Notes: generated by a model from the sequence alone, not told the origin. Positions 33,851-42,797 are shown, counted from the stretch's first letter. The stretch is DNA of 60,478 bases from Akkermansiaceae bacterium (GCA_903908495.1 CAIVSK010000403.1:1-60478), one strand, 5' to 3'. Numbers and translations: made by a program.

Positions 33851-35540
33851 CGGTGTAGGTCATGTCGATGACCTTGCTGACGGCGGCAAGGTCGGTTTTG
33901 CCATCGCGCAGCAGGCGCAGGCCGCTGCGACGGAGATTGGGGAGGATGCCCTCCTGGGCGACTTGGACTTCCAGTTCGTAGGGGGACATGAGGCCCTTGG
34001 AGAGCATGTCGGAGACTTTGGGGGTGATGGGGATGATTTCGAGGATGGCGGTGCGTCCGCTGTAGCCGCTGTTGCGGCATTCCTGGCAGCCGCCGGACTT
34101 GGCGCTGAACAGCGGCATGGCGGCCCAGGTCTCGTCCAGGCAGAAAGTCTTGCGGTCGAGCTCGCTGATGCCGGCAATGGCTTCCTTGCAATAGGGGCAG
34201 AGCAGTTTGACCAAGCGTTGGGCACAGGCGGCCTTGAGGGTTTGGGCGATTTTCCAGCGTTCGATGCCGAGTTGCTCGAAGCGTTCGATGATTTGGGAGG
34301 CGCGCGGGGTATGGATGGTGGTGAGCACCTTGTGGCCGGTGACGGCGGCCTCGATGGCGAGTTCTGCGGACTCGATGTCGCGCACTTCGCCCATGAGGAT
34401 GATATCGGGGTCGGAGCGCATGAAGGATGCGATCATTGGCTTGAACTCCTTGGCGCTTTTGAGGTCGCAGTGGGTGATGCCGGGGACCTCATCCTCGACC
34501 GGATTTTCAAGGGTGAGGATGTTAACCTCAGGCCGGTTGAGTTCGCGCAACAGGGCGTTGAGGGTGGTGGACTTGCCAGAACCGGTGGGGCCGGACATGA
34601 CGATGATGCCGGCGGGGATTTTCATCACCTTGTTGAGGGCGAACATGGTCTCGTCATCGAAGGCGAGGGTGCCCTTGCCGAGGGTGACGTTGATGTTGCT
34701 CTTGTCGAGCAAGCGCATGGTGACGTGATAGCCGCGGTAGGTGCGGTGGCGTTCGTAGCGGATATCGATGGGGCGATGGAAATACGAGATGGTGAAGCGC
34801 CCGGAAATGCCGGGGACGGTGTTGCGGATCTCGGTGGGCAACTTCATCAGGTTGAGCAGGAACGCGTCAAGCCGGTCCTTGAGCTTCATCGGAATCTCAA
34901 TCTTGGTGCCAATGTCGCCGTCCACCCGGAACGCATAATAAAAACTTTCTTTTTCCACCTTGAAGTGAATGTCCGACGCGCGGGTTTTGACCGCGTCGGA
35001 CATGATGGTGGCGATGAGCTGGGCCATCGGTTCGGCGTAATCGGTGGTCACGTCAAAATCGTGGATTCCCTCGTCCATGTCCTCAACGTCGATGGCGTCG
35101 AGTTCCGAGCGGGACGGGCCGGTGTTGGTGGCGACTGACTCGATGGCGCGGTTGATCTCGGAGGCGAGGGTGACGATTTTGACGATTTCCAGATCGGGAA
35201 AGCGTGGTGCGAGATACTCCTCCGGCAGCGGGCTCCACGGGTTGGCGACCGCGACGATGAGCTTGTCCTGACCGCCGAGGCACAGCGGCGAGAAATACCC
35301 GCGCGTCATCACCGTGGCATCGCAGCAGGCGTGCAGGGTGCCGTCGCAGAATTCGGCGACCCGCGGAAAGAATGGCAGGCCGTTGAGTTTGGCCAGGGTG
35401 GACATGAAGCTGAAGCGGGTGACCCGGTTGGGCACCTGATCATGGCCGAGGTCGGTGTAGGACGGGTCGTGCTGGGCCAGTTCGGCCATGATGCGCCGAC
35501 TGATGAGTTCATTGAAGGAGATGCCGTCGAACTCGATCAT
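33843..35540 (-). CDS. Type II secretion/type IV pilus assembly ATPase (GspE/PilB)
   Basis: A 565-residue hexameric ATPase. An N-terminal domain precedes the core: Walker A is SGPTGSGKSTTLNALL, the Asp box is NILTLENPVED, Walker B is DPDIILMGEVRDIESAELAIEAAVTGH, and the His box is VLTTIHT. The zinc site is CPYCKE with CQEC about 50 residues later. Residues LLRDGKTDL near the end also fit. The ATG at 35540 (MIEFDGISF) overlaps the stop of the 194-residue gene by 4 bp. It powers pilin assembly; PilT at 41523-42797 is the retraction counterpart. Confidence 0.95.
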   Translation of the reverse strand: MIEFDGISFNELISRRIMAELAQHDPSYTDLGHDQVPNRVTRFSFMSTLAKLNGLPFFPRVAEFCDGTLHACCDATVMTRGYFSPLCLGGQDKLIVAVANPWSPLPEEYLAPRFPDLEIVKIVTLASEINRAIESVATNTGPSRSELDAIDVEDMDEGIHDFDVTTDYAEPMAQLIATIMSDAVKTRASDIHFKVEKESFYYAFRVDGDIGTKIEIPMKLKDRLDAFLLNLMKLPTEIRNTVPGISGRFTISYFHRPIDIRYERHRTYRGYHVTMRLLDKSNINVTLGKGTLAFDDETMFALNKVMKIPAGIIVMSGPTGSGKSTTLNALLRELNRPEVNILTLENPVEDEVPGITHCDLKSAKEFKPMIASFMRSDPDIILMGEVRDIESAELAIEAAVTGHKVLTTIHTPRASQIIERFEQLGIERWKIAQTLKAACAQRLVKLLCPYCKEAIAGISELDRKTFCLDETWAAMPLFSAKSGGCQECRNSGYSGRTAILEIIPITPKVSDMLSKGLMSPYELEVQVAQEGILPNLRRSGLRLLRDGKTDLAAVSKVIDMTYTDD

Positions 35541-36121
35541 AATTCGAAATGTTTGTGGGTGAGAAACGACCACGATTCGTACTCGAGCCGGGCAATGGTT
35601 AGAAACGGCCGGATATCGAAGCGCCGTGAAACCGCTTCCTGGATTTTTTCGGCCAGGAGGGTGGCGGCGATGGGATTGATGGAGGCCACCCCGATGGAAT
35701 CGGTGTCTTCGACGAAAATCACCGGGGTCAACAAGACCCGCGCCATTTTGTGGATGTGGTCGAACGACTCGTAAAAGGCGGAGGGGGCGATGAGCTTGCC
35801 GGCGAAGGGGATCAACGGTGGCGAGGGATTGAGTTCGGCGGCCAGTTTGTCGCCGAGGCTCCGGATGATGCCTGCCAAGTGTTCCTCCTGGTGGCCCTGC
35901 TCGCGGGCAACGGCTTCCACCAGATCAAGCGGATGATTTCCCGCCTGCGCCTTGCGGACCGCATCAACCGCATGCGAGACGTCGATCTGGCTGGCCGCGC
36001 GACAGAAGACAAGCAGCTCTGCGGTTTGGTCGAGGCAGGCATCGAGCGCCTTGCCGATATCGCCTGACAACGGGGGGAACGACGAGGTCTGGCCTGCAAA
36101 AGGTGTAGGGAATTCCATCAT
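35537..36121 (-). CDS. Unknown cytoplasmic protein between secretin and GspE/PilB
   Basis: A 194-residue protein starting MMEFPTPFAGQTSSFPPL, with no signal peptide or membrane segment. It reads as helical with SIGVASINPIAATLLAEKIQEAVSRRF in the second half. No family is recognised. The start ATG at 36121 overlaps the secretin stop, and its stop overlaps the GspE/PilB start, so it is translationally coupled on both sides. That makes it a likely partner or regulator of the ATPase rather than a chance ORF. Confidence 0.7.
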   Translation of the reverse strand: MMEFPTPFAGQTSSFPPLSGDIGKALDACLDQTAELLVFCRAASQIDVSHAVDAVRKAQAGNHPLDLVEAVAREQGHQEEHLAGIIRSLGDKLAAELNPSPPLIPFAGKLIAPSAFYESFDHIHKMARVLLTPVIFVEDTDSIGVASINPIAATLLAEKIQEAVSRRFDIRPFLTIARLEYESWSFLTHKHFEL

Positions 36122-37881
36122 TCGCGGCGGGCTTTGGTGACGCGGGGATTGGCTGCGGGCGGCGGGTTGGGCGCGGTGGCTACCGGTCCGCACGCATCCT
36201 CGCCGGGCAGCGGGTAGTAAGGTGCGGGTTGCGGTTTGAGGCCGCGAATGGCGCGCCGCAAATTGGGTTCGGCATTCGGGCCGGGATTGGTTTCATCGAC
36301 CCAGTTGTAATCGTGGCCGATGGCATTGCCGCGGCGGACAAACGTGCTGGCATTCGCGTTGGCGGCACGATTGGTCGGGTCGTACGACTTGGGTGTGACG
36401 ATAAACACGAGGCTGGTTTTCTCCTTGGTGGCCTCCTTGCTCTTGAAGAAGAAATTGATCACCGGGATGTCGCCGAGGATGGGGACCTTGGTCTTGCCGT
36501 TGGTTTTGGTTTCGCCATAAAAGCCCCCGACGACCAGCGAGTAGCCATTGGGCACGCGGGCGAAGGTCTCGAGCATCGACTCGGTCACGCGGGGGTAGAA
36601 GTTGCCGGAGATGCTTTTGACTTCTTCAACGATCTGGGCGGAGCGAGGGCGCAATTTCATCCGCACCGTGCCGTCGGGCAGCAGCGTCGGGGTCACCACC
36701 AGCGAGATGCCGATTTCACGGTGCTTGTCCGGACTCGTGTCAATGGGCAGGTCCGACGAGTCGATTTTGTAGCGCACTTGTTCGGTGACGGTGGGGTTGG
36801 CTGCACTGCCGCCGGAGGCTGCGGTGGTGGTGGTGGTGATGATGGGAATCCGGTCGATGATGGAGATGGTCGCCATTTCGTTGTCCTCGGTGATGAGGGT
36901 GGGATTGGACACCTGGCTGGCGAGGCCGCCTTCAGCGAGGGCGCGCAGCACGCCACTGACTTGGACGGGGCTGAGCACCAGATTGGTGCCATTGGCATTG
37001 GGGATTTCCGAGGCCGGGGACGAGGGCAGCCCGAACACCGAGTTGAGGTCGCGGGCGATGGTCAGGGTGGTGCCGTTGGTGCCGAGGGAGGCCGACCAAT
37101 TGACGCCGGTGCGCTCAGCCACGGTGGTATTGATGCGCAAAATCTTGGTTTCGACGATAATCTGGCCCTTGGCGCGGTCGATGGCGCGCAGCAGCGAGCG
37201 GACTTGTTCGATGCGGTGGGCGGCATCGATGATGACGATGGTGTTGGTCTTGGGCTCGAAGTTGACGATGCCGGTGGCGGGACTGAGCATCGGTTTGATC
37301 AATTCCTCGATTTGCTTGATATCAGTGGGCCGGAGGTATTGGAGTTGATAGTGAAACTCGACGCTTGGCAGCTGGGCGAGTTGGGCTTGGGTGAGGGCAT
37401 AGATGGTGGACCCTTTGGTGTGCAGGGCCAAGCCATACATGAACGCCAGCTCTTCCATCTGGGCGAGGGGATTGCCATCATTCAAATGGCCGGTGACGCG
37501 GAAGTCGGGTCCGGCAATCTTGGCATTATGGAAGTACTGACGCCCTGCGGACTTGGCGAGGAATTGGAAGATATCATTGATCGGCGCGTCCTTGATTAGA
37601 TAGCCTTCATCCGAGGCTTCCATCTGGCTCTTCGGGGCTTCCGCGGCCGTGGCTGGCAATCCCGTGGCCGGAGTTGCGGCAGGAGCCACACCCGGTTTCA
37701 AGCCCGCGCTCCCGGGCAGAGCCGGCGGTGGCAGGGCGGGCGGTGGCACGGGTTCAACGAGGGGTCCAACGGCGGGTTCAACGGCGGGCCCGGCGGCGGG
37801 GGATTCGGCCGGCGTTTGCGCGTGGCTGAGGCCGGTGGCGAAAATCAGTGCAGGGAGGATCAGGAACTGGAATGGTTTCAT
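36118..37881 (-). CDS. Outer-membrane secretin (GspD/PilQ family)
   Basis: A 587-residue protein with a signal peptide (MKPFQFLILPALIFATGLSHA), a Pro/Ala-rich linker to about residue 85, N-domains (APINDIFQFLAKSAGRQYFHNAKI; VDFEPKTNTIVI-like IVNFEPKTNTIVIIDAAHRIEQVRSLL), and a C-terminal secretin domain ending with VPNGYSLVVGGFYGETKTNGKTKVPILGDIPVINFFFKSK, the family signature. A longer Pro/Asn-rich tail follows. It forms the outer-membrane channel for pilus or secreted proteins. Start at 37881; the next gene is coupled to its stop. Confidence 0.94.
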   Translation of the reverse strand: MKPFQFLILPALIFATGLSHAQTPAESPAAGPAVEPAVGPLVEPVPPPALPPPALPGSAGLKPGVAPAATPATGLPATAAEAPKSQMEASDEGYLIKDAPINDIFQFLAKSAGRQYFHNAKIAGPDFRVTGHLNDGNPLAQMEELAFMYGLALHTKGSTIYALTQAQLAQLPSVEFHYQLQYLRPTDIKQIEELIKPMLSPATGIVNFEPKTNTIVIIDAAHRIEQVRSLLRAIDRAKGQIIVETKILRINTTVAERTGVNWSASLGTNGTTLTIARDLNSVFGLPSSPASEIPNANGTNLVLSPVQVSGVLRALAEGGLASQVSNPTLITEDNEMATISIIDRIPIITTTTTAASGGSAANPTVTEQVRYKIDSSDLPIDTSPDKHREIGISLVVTPTLLPDGTVRMKLRPRSAQIVEEVKSISGNFYPRVTESMLETFARVPNGYSLVVGGFYGETKTNGKTKVPILGDIPVINFFFKSKEATKEKTSLVFIVTPKSYDPTNRAANANASTFVRRGNAIGHDYNWVDETNPGPNAEPNLRRAIRGLKPQPAPYYPLPGEDACGPVATAPNPPPAANPRVTKARRE

Positions 37882-37897
37882 GCGGGCTGCGTTGTTG

Positions 37898-38584
37898 TTA
37901 GGGATTGGTGGCGGGGGCGGTGGAGGGTGGCAGGGAGTCGATCTCCAAAGTGTTGTTGGGCGTGGCTGGAACCATGCCCGGGGCGCTGAGGCCGTGGGTG
38001 CCCGGGGTCATCCCTTTCGGCAGCAGGTTGAGTTGGCGCACACCCAGTTCGCCGGTCTCGACGTTGCGGAAGACGATGCGCTGCGAACTCACCTCAATGA
38101 CCTCAATATGAATTTGCTTGTTGTGGAAGCTGAGAGGCAGTTTGTCGCCCTGGCCAATGCTGCGGCTGCCAACCAGGAAGCGCTTGTCGCGAGGCATGAT
38201 GGTGGTGATTTCGATCCGGCCAACGATGTCCGAGAGCGACGCTGGCGGCTCGGCGGTGGTGGCCCGGCGGATCGGCCTCGCGAGGGTGGGTTTGACCACC
38301 GGCTTGGCGTTGGGATCTTGCAATTGCCCGAACGGATCGCTCGCCCGGTCACGGATGGCAAGCTGGTTGGCCAGCGCCGTGACGTATGCCTTGATATCAT
38401 TTCCGGCGTAGCGGGATGGGGTGGAATCAGTGGCCTTTGCCTGGGGCGCGGCGCTTGCGGCACTCGCCGCCGCCGCCGGCACTGCGGCCTTTGGATTGGC
38501 GGCTAGCGCCGGCTGGCCTGCCAGCAGAGGCAACACCGCTGCGCCGAGCGTTAGGCTGCGCAAAATGTGGATTAATTTTCCCAT
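37898..38584 (-). CDS. PilP/GspC-like periplasmic lipidless assembly protein
   Basis: A 228-residue protein with a signal peptide (MGKLIHILRSLTLGAAVLPLLAG plus Ala-rich tail) and a C-terminal small beta domain (EITTIMPRDKRFLVGSRSIGQGDKLPLSFHNKQIHIEVIEVSSQRIVFRN), which has the flow of the HR/PilP domain that contacts the secretin: a G-x-L ... V ... I ... V-F pattern. No family signature is decisive. It lies between PilO-like and secretin genes and overlaps the PilO-like gene by 13 bp, the usual position of PilP. Confidence 0.65.
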   Translation of the reverse strand: MGKLIHILRSLTLGAAVLPLLAGQPALAANPKAAVPAAAASAASAAPQAKATDSTPSRYAGNDIKAYVTALANQLAIRDRASDPFGQLQDPNAKPVVKPTLARPIRRATTAEPPASLSDIVGRIEITTIMPRDKRFLVGSRSIGQGDKLPLSFHNKQIHIEVIEVSSQRIVFRNVETGELGVRQLNLLPKGMTPGTHGLSAPGMVPATPNNTLEIDSLPPSTAPATNP

Positions 38585-39111
38585 GCGGTGTAGCTGACTT
38601 GGAAGTTGAGGAGGCCGGAGGAGTTTTGCTGGTTGGGATCGATGCGCAGTTCTTGGAGTTGGAGTTGGGGCATGCCGCTTTCCAATTCGAGGAAAGCGCG
38701 CTGCATGCTGCGGAAAGTGCCGCGGAAGACGATGCGGAGTTGTGACGAGGATTGTGCGATGCCGGTGCCGAGTCCGCCCTTGCCGGCGCTGCGCTCAAAG
38801 GCGGTTTTTTGGAATTCCTTGCTGGGCAGGGTTTCGGCGATGGCGCGCAGATGGGTGTTGACGGCACTTGAGGACTCTTCACCCAGCAACTCCATCCAGT
38901 GCTCCATGTGCGGGCGCTGGAGGGCGATCTTGCCCTCAACGGTGAGGGCATCGATGCGGCCCCTGTCGTAGGTTTTGAAGAGCGACTGCTTGTTGTTGAG
39001 AGAGTCCTGCATCTTGGACTTCAAGGTGAAACAAAGCGTGATGAGCACGGCGCAGGCAAGGACCGGCAGGACGATTCCAAACAGCGCGATGGACTGGCGG
39101 TAAAGATTCAT
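38572..39111 (-). CDS. PilO/GspM-like bitopic protein
   Basis: A 179-residue protein with one N-terminal transmembrane segment (SIALFGIVLPVLACAVLITLCF, about residues 7-29) and a periplasmic part with a helical stalk, then a ferredoxin-like beta-alpha fold (SSSQLRIVFRGTFRSMQRAFLELESGMPQLQLQELRI). Size and layout match PilO or GspM, which join PilN and PilP in the alignment complex. It lies between the PilM/PilN-like and PilP-like genes, in the standard order. The start at 39111 is 3 bp after the previous stop. Confidence 0.7.
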   Translation of the reverse strand: MNLYRQSIALFGIVLPVLACAVLITLCFTLKSKMQDSLNNKQSLFKTYDRGRIDALTVEGKIALQRPHMEHWMELLGEESSSAVNTHLRAIAETLPSKEFQKTAFERSAGKGGLGTGIAQSSSQLRIVFRGTFRSMQRAFLELESGMPQLQLQELRIDPNQQNSSGLLNFQVSYTAWEN

Positions 39112-39114
39112 GGC

Positions 39115-40878
39115 TCAGGGGACTTTGCTCACTTGGATCGCCAGCGGATCGGTGGCTTCAAAGCGCTGGGTGATGGTCAGGTCAAAGTTGAAGGGGTAAG
39201 ATGACTCGTCGGTATCAAAGGTTTCCTCGATGGGAAGGGGCTTGAATGCGTTGTTCTCCTGGGTGCGGACGTTGACGGCTAGATTGCGGGTGCGCACGGT
39301 CGGGTTGAACGCCACATTGCCGGTGATGCGGGCAATTTCGCTGAACTGGGCGGTGATGCCTTCCTGGGTGTTGAGGGTGTTGAGCCGATCAACCGCTTCA
39401 TCGCGGGCCAGACCGGTGATCTTCCACTCCTTGACGAAACCGATCTTCGCCTGACCGGGTGCCGTCTCGGCACGCACGGTGTGGGTGAAGTTTTTCACCA
39501 GCACGCCGCAGCGCTCGGGAAACAGGCGGCTGAGAAGTTCCATCGAGGCCCACGCCTTGGAGCGGTCTTCCAGCAAATTGTCCCAGTGCTCGTTCTTCTT
39601 GCGTTCGGCGGTTAGATTGGTGAGCCGTCCCTTGATATAATTCGCCTGGCTTGGATCGAAGGTCCACGCATCACTGCGCAGGATGCTGACGATTCCGAGG
39701 GCGAACCACGCCACGACCAACACGACGATGCTATAGATGCTCAAACGGGCCAACCTGAGTCCGCGCAGAAGGATCATTTCCGCACGAGTCGGATAGATTT
39801 CCACGACCTCCCTGGGGGTTGGCAGAAAATCCTGCAACGCCCATTTTTCGTCACGCAGGATGCTGAAGGTGAGGCTGCGAGCGGGTTCGCCCTTGGTGGT
39901 GGAGGGGGCGACGATGACCGGTTCCGGGCACCAGTCCGGGATCTCGTCCGGGGTGGGCGGGGTGACGGCGACGACCCGGCTGAGGGGGAAGGCGCTGCTC
40001 AGATCGCGGTGGAGTCCGGGATCGAGGTCCAAGCCGAGCGAGAGCACGAAGAGATCCGGATCGGCGAGTTCCAACGACGCGAGCGTGGTGGTAAGGGCTT
40101 GGCGCAGATTGGGGGCCTGGCGCAGGTGGCGGTGCTGGAGGGTGCGGATGAGCAGTAAATCGGCGTGGTCATTGAAAAACGCCAAGGTTGAGAACCACGG
40201 GTATTGCAGAATCGCCACGGCGGATTTGCCGGGGGTAAACGGCGCGCATTGGGCCAAGCCCATCACCGCCACCAACGGCGCGCTGAGGGCATGGGTGACG
40301 ATGGGGAAATTGTGGTGCTCGCTGGTTTGCCGCAGCGCCGCCAAAAACGCCGCATAGTGGCGGGTGAGCGTGATGGTGGTGCCGATCACCCCGCTGCCTT
40401 GGGCCGGATAGGGGAGGACGCGCCACGAGTTTTGCTCGGGCGGGACTGATGAGTCGTCGAGAATCGAGGCGGGCTTTTGCACGGCCGCCTCGCGCAAATC
40501 CGGCAATGCCGCCGGATTGTCCAGGTCGGGTTTGAGTTCGGCGGTGGCGAATTCATCCGCCAGATGGAGGATGACGCCGAGCGATGCGGCTTTGAAGGCA
40601 CGGGCTTGCTTGAGAATCTCGGTGGCGCAAGCCTCCATCTTTGCCGGGTCGCGCAGGTCGGCCTCCGTGAGGGGTGGACCCTTCGACCATTGGGCCTTGG
40701 AATGTCTATAAAAGAAGCTCGATACAGACGGGCCGTCCACCCGGATGTGCAATTGCAGATCGAGGTCGAGGGCTGCCGCATACCATGCGGGGTTGCTGGC
40801 CCGGGTGGTTTGGCGCAGCACGAAGCGCGCTTGCCTGAAGCGTTGGAGCGGATTGAGTGATGCCGGATGTTGAAACAT
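39115..40878 (-). CDS. Alignment-complex protein, apparent PilM/GspL plus PilN fusion
   Basis: A 587-residue protein. The N-terminal part of about 380 residues has no membrane segment and contains beta-strand/helix alternation as in actin-like PilM or cytoplasmic GspL, though no ATP-binding motif is obvious. One transmembrane segment (IYSIVVLVVAWFALGIVSIL, about residues 385-405) is followed by a PilN-like periplasmic part with a coiled stretch (LTNLTAERKKNEHWDNLLED) and RLFPERCGVLVKNFTHTV, which matches the PilN pattern of helix then ferredoxin-like fold. GspL itself has this cytoplasmic-TM-periplasmic plan, so a GspL identity is equally possible. Followed closely by the PilO-like gene. Confidence 0.65.
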   Translation of the reverse strand: MFQHPASLNPLQRFRQARFVLRQTTRASNPAWYAAALDLDLQLHIRVDGPSVSSFFYRHSKAQWSKGPPLTEADLRDPAKMEACATEILKQARAFKAASLGVILHLADEFATAELKPDLDNPAALPDLREAAVQKPASILDDSSVPPEQNSWRVLPYPAQGSGVIGTTITLTRHYAAFLAALRQTSEHHNFPIVTHALSAPLVAVMGLAQCAPFTPGKSAVAILQYPWFSTLAFFNDHADLLLIRTLQHRHLRQAPNLRQALTTTLASLELADPDLFVLSLGLDLDPGLHRDLSSAFPLSRVVAVTPPTPDEIPDWCPEPVIVAPSTTKGEPARSLTFSILRDEKWALQDFLPTPREVVEIYPTRAEMILLRGLRLARLSIYSIVVLVVAWFALGIVSILRSDAWTFDPSQANYIKGRLTNLTAERKKNEHWDNLLEDRSKAWASMELLSRLFPERCGVLVKNFTHTVRAETAPGQAKIGFVKEWKITGLARDEAVDRLNTLNTQEGITAQFSEIARITGNVAFNPTVRTRNLAVNVRTQENNAFKPLPIEETFDTDESSYPFNFDLTITQRFEATDPLAIQVSKVP

Positions 40879-40940
40879 GATCTCGGAATTGGCACACTGG
40901 GCAGATCGGTAAACAAACCGACGCTTGGGATCTTTCTAGA

Positions 40941-40972
40941 CAGAAAAGCTCCCCGCCAATGAGGCGGGGAGC
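40941..40972 (-). terminator. Rho-independent terminator after the major pseudopilin gene
   Basis: On the minus strand GCTCCCCGCC (40963-40972) pairs perfectly with GGCGGGGAGC (40948-40957) around a 5-base loop, followed by TTTTCTG. It lies 21 bp after the pilin stop. It would uncouple abundant pilin mRNA from the downstream machine genes. Confidence 0.9.
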
Positions 40973-40992
40973 GAATGAGGGGCAATCAGATA

Positions 40993-41415
40993 TCACCAAT
41001 CGGTGTAACCCGTAGGAATGTGATTGTCCGGAGCGGCGGCGGCGGCGCAGGCGATGTACAGGGTTCCGACGGCTGGAACGGTTCCTGATGCTGCGGCCGT
41101 ATAGGCAGCTGCGCCATTTTGCGGGCACACCATGGCAGCAACAGTCTTGTCGACCATTTTACCGGAGCCGAAGACGTCACTTTCCGTGAAAGTTGCGCCC
41201 ACGGCGATGTTCTGCATGTTGGCAAAACCGCGCACGGATTGCTGGGCATTGCGGATGTTGAGGATGCAGCCGGCGCGGTCAGAACCCTTCTTCCAGGCGC
41301 GCGCACCGATGAAGAGGATCGAGATGAGGGAGAGCAAGACGAGGATGACGACCGTCAATTCGAGGAGGGTCATGCCGGACTTGCGCTTGATGCTTGGTGT
41401 CTGTGTTAGTTTCAT
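40993..41415 (-). CDS. Major pseudopilin (type IV pilin/GspG-like)
   Basis: A 140-residue prepilin. The leader MKLTQTPSIKRKSG is basic, and processing would give MTLLELTVVILVLLSLISILF with Glu at +5. The body has a repeated Asn/Gly/Ala flavour with two Cys (RAGCILNIRN and MVCPQNG) that could form a disulphide. Length fits GspG-like pilins. It has its own terminator and an unusual A/C-rich leader with no Shine-Dalgarno, both suiting a highly expressed single-gene transcript. PilT lies 107 bp upstream. This is the best candidate for the main pilus subunit. Confidence 0.9.
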   Translation of the reverse strand: MKLTQTPSIKRKSGMTLLELTVVILVLLSLISILFIGARAWKKGSDRAGCILNIRNAQQSVRGFANMQNIAVGATFTESDVFGSGKMVDKTVAAMVCPQNGAAAYTAAASGTVPAVGTLYIACAAAAAPDNHIPTGYTDW

Positions 41416-41461
41416 GTTGTTTGTCTGTTTTGGTGTTTTTTGTCTGTTTTTTTTGTTTTGT
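41416..41461 (-). promoter_or_regulatory. A/C-rich leader of the major pilin gene without Shine-Dalgarno
   Basis: Read on the minus strand the leader is a run of CAAAACAAAAAAAACAGAC, then AAAAAACACC, AAAACAGACAAACAAC and the ATG. It contains almost no T and no G-rich stretch that could pair with 16S rRNA. The end ACAAACAACATG closely resembles the leader end of rpsA (AAACACAACATG). Confidence 0.55.
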
Positions 41462-41522
41462 CGGTGTGGACTACCTGGCGTTGCGCAGGGTTGCTTGCGC
41501 GCGGTTTGGCAGTCTCGGAAAG

Positions 41523-42797
41523 TCAGGTCTCGTCATCATTGCGGTTCATTCTGGCGTTGATGAAGGTTTCGTGGGTGATGAGGCCGCGCTTGAGGATGCG
41601 CCGCAGGTTGGTGTCCCACTCGATGTTGCCGGTGCGGCGGATGACGTCCTCGAGCGAGCGGGCGCCGCCGTCGTAGTTGGTGATGGCGCTGGAGATCGCG
41701 TCGTCGTTGTTGTGGAGAAACTCATAGGTCAGGACGCGGCGCTGGATGCCGGCGAGGAGCCCTTGGGAGTGAATGAAGATGAGGATTTCGGCGAGGCGGC
41801 TGAGCACGGCGCTGTGGTTTTCCTTCGGATAGAGCTCGAGGATGCGGCCGATGGTCTTGACCGCACCGGTGGTGTGGAGGGTGGAGAGCACGAGGTGGCC
41901 GGTTTGGGCGGCTTCCATGCAGGTTTCCATCGCCTCGCGATCGCGGATTTCCCCGAGCAAAATAACGTGGGGGGCCTTGCGCAGCACGTCCTTGAGGCCC
42001 TGGCGGTAGGAATGCACATCGCGCCCGACTTCCTGCTGGGTGATGATGCTGGGGGATGGAATGCTGTGGCCGGGGTACTCCGGATCGTCCATTTCATCGG
42101 GGTATTGATACTCGATGGGATCCTCAACGGTGACGATGTGCTTGCAATGGTGGCGGCGCAACCAGTCCATGAGCGAGGCGAGGGTGGTGGACTTGCCCGA
42201 GCCGGTGGGACCGGTGACCAGGCAGAGCCCCGCCCGCTTGAGTACGCAATGGCGCAGGGTGGTGGTGGTGTCCGGATCGATGCCGAGGGCTTCCAGTTCC
42301 GGAATGGAATCGTTGAGAATCCGGCAGGTGATGCCAAGGCCCGACGAGCTGAGGTGGGCTTGAATGCGCAGGCGGCCGGAGCGCTCGCCATTCTCGCCCA
42401 TCGGGATGCCGTCGCATGAGAAGTCAGCAACCCGGCTCTTGGCAAAATCAGCAATGGCCAATTGGATTTTTTCATCGACGCGTTGGTCGATCGATTGATC
42501 CATGCCGAAGCCATGGCTGCCGCTTTCGCGGTTGCTGATGAGTTCCTTGAGGATTTCATCCAAATGCAAGGGCGAGAGGATGCCGAGGTAATCGAGTTTC
42601 TCCATGCCTTTGTTGGTATGGATATAAACCGGGCGGCTCGCCCGCATCTGGATGTCGGAAACCGTCAGTTCGCGGCAGACGCGGAAAATGATCCCGAGCA
42701 AATCCCTGCCGCTCATTCCCGCCACGAAACGCGCCGCTCCGGTTGCCGTGCGGCCCGGCAATGGGGGAGGTTCGAAGGTGGTGGCGGAGACGGACAT
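41523..42797 (-). CDS. pilT: Pilus retraction ATPase (PilT family)
   Basis: A 424-residue ATPase. Walker A is VTGPTGSGKSTTLASLMDWL, Asp box HIVTVEDPIEYQYPDEM, Walker B PHVILLGEIRDREAMETCMEAAQTGH, and the His box VLSTLHTTGAVKTIGRILELYP. AIRNLIRE-type tail is not obvious; the C-terminus ends RMNRNDDET. No zinc-binding CxxC pair, unlike the GspE/PilB neighbour. Presence of PilT argues that this is a retractable type IV pilus (twitching, DNA uptake or attachment), or a secretion pilus with a retraction motor. 107 bp upstream of the pilin gene. Confidence 0.95.
   Translation of the reverse strand: MSVSATTFEPPPLPGRTATGAARFVAGMSGRDLLGIIFRVCRELTVSDIQMRASRPVYIHTNKGMEKLDYLGILSPLHLDEILKELISNRESGSHGFGMDQSIDQRVDEKIQLAIADFAKSRVADFSCDGIPMGENGERSGRLRIQAHLSSSGLGITCRILNDSIPELEALGIDPDTTTTLRHCVLKRAGLCLVTGPTGSGKSTTLASLMDWLRRHHCKHIVTVEDPIEYQYPDEMDDPEYPGHSIPSPSIITQQEVGRDVHSYRQGLKDVLRKAPHVILLGEIRDREAMETCMEAAQTGHLVLSTLHTTGAVKTIGRILELYPKENHSAVLSRLAEILIFIHSQGLLAGIQRRVLTYEFLHNNDDAISSAITNYDGGARSLEDVIRRTGNIEWDTNLRRILKRGLITHETFINARMNRNDDET

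Noticed and set aside
33660-35138. Long plus-strand frame opposite the GspE/PilB ATPase
   Set aside because: It is antisense to a clearly conserved gene; in GC-rich DNA such frames are common.
36229-37599. Long plus-strand frame opposite the secretin
   Set aside because: Antisense shadow of a conserved gene, with Gly/Asp-rich low-complexity translation.
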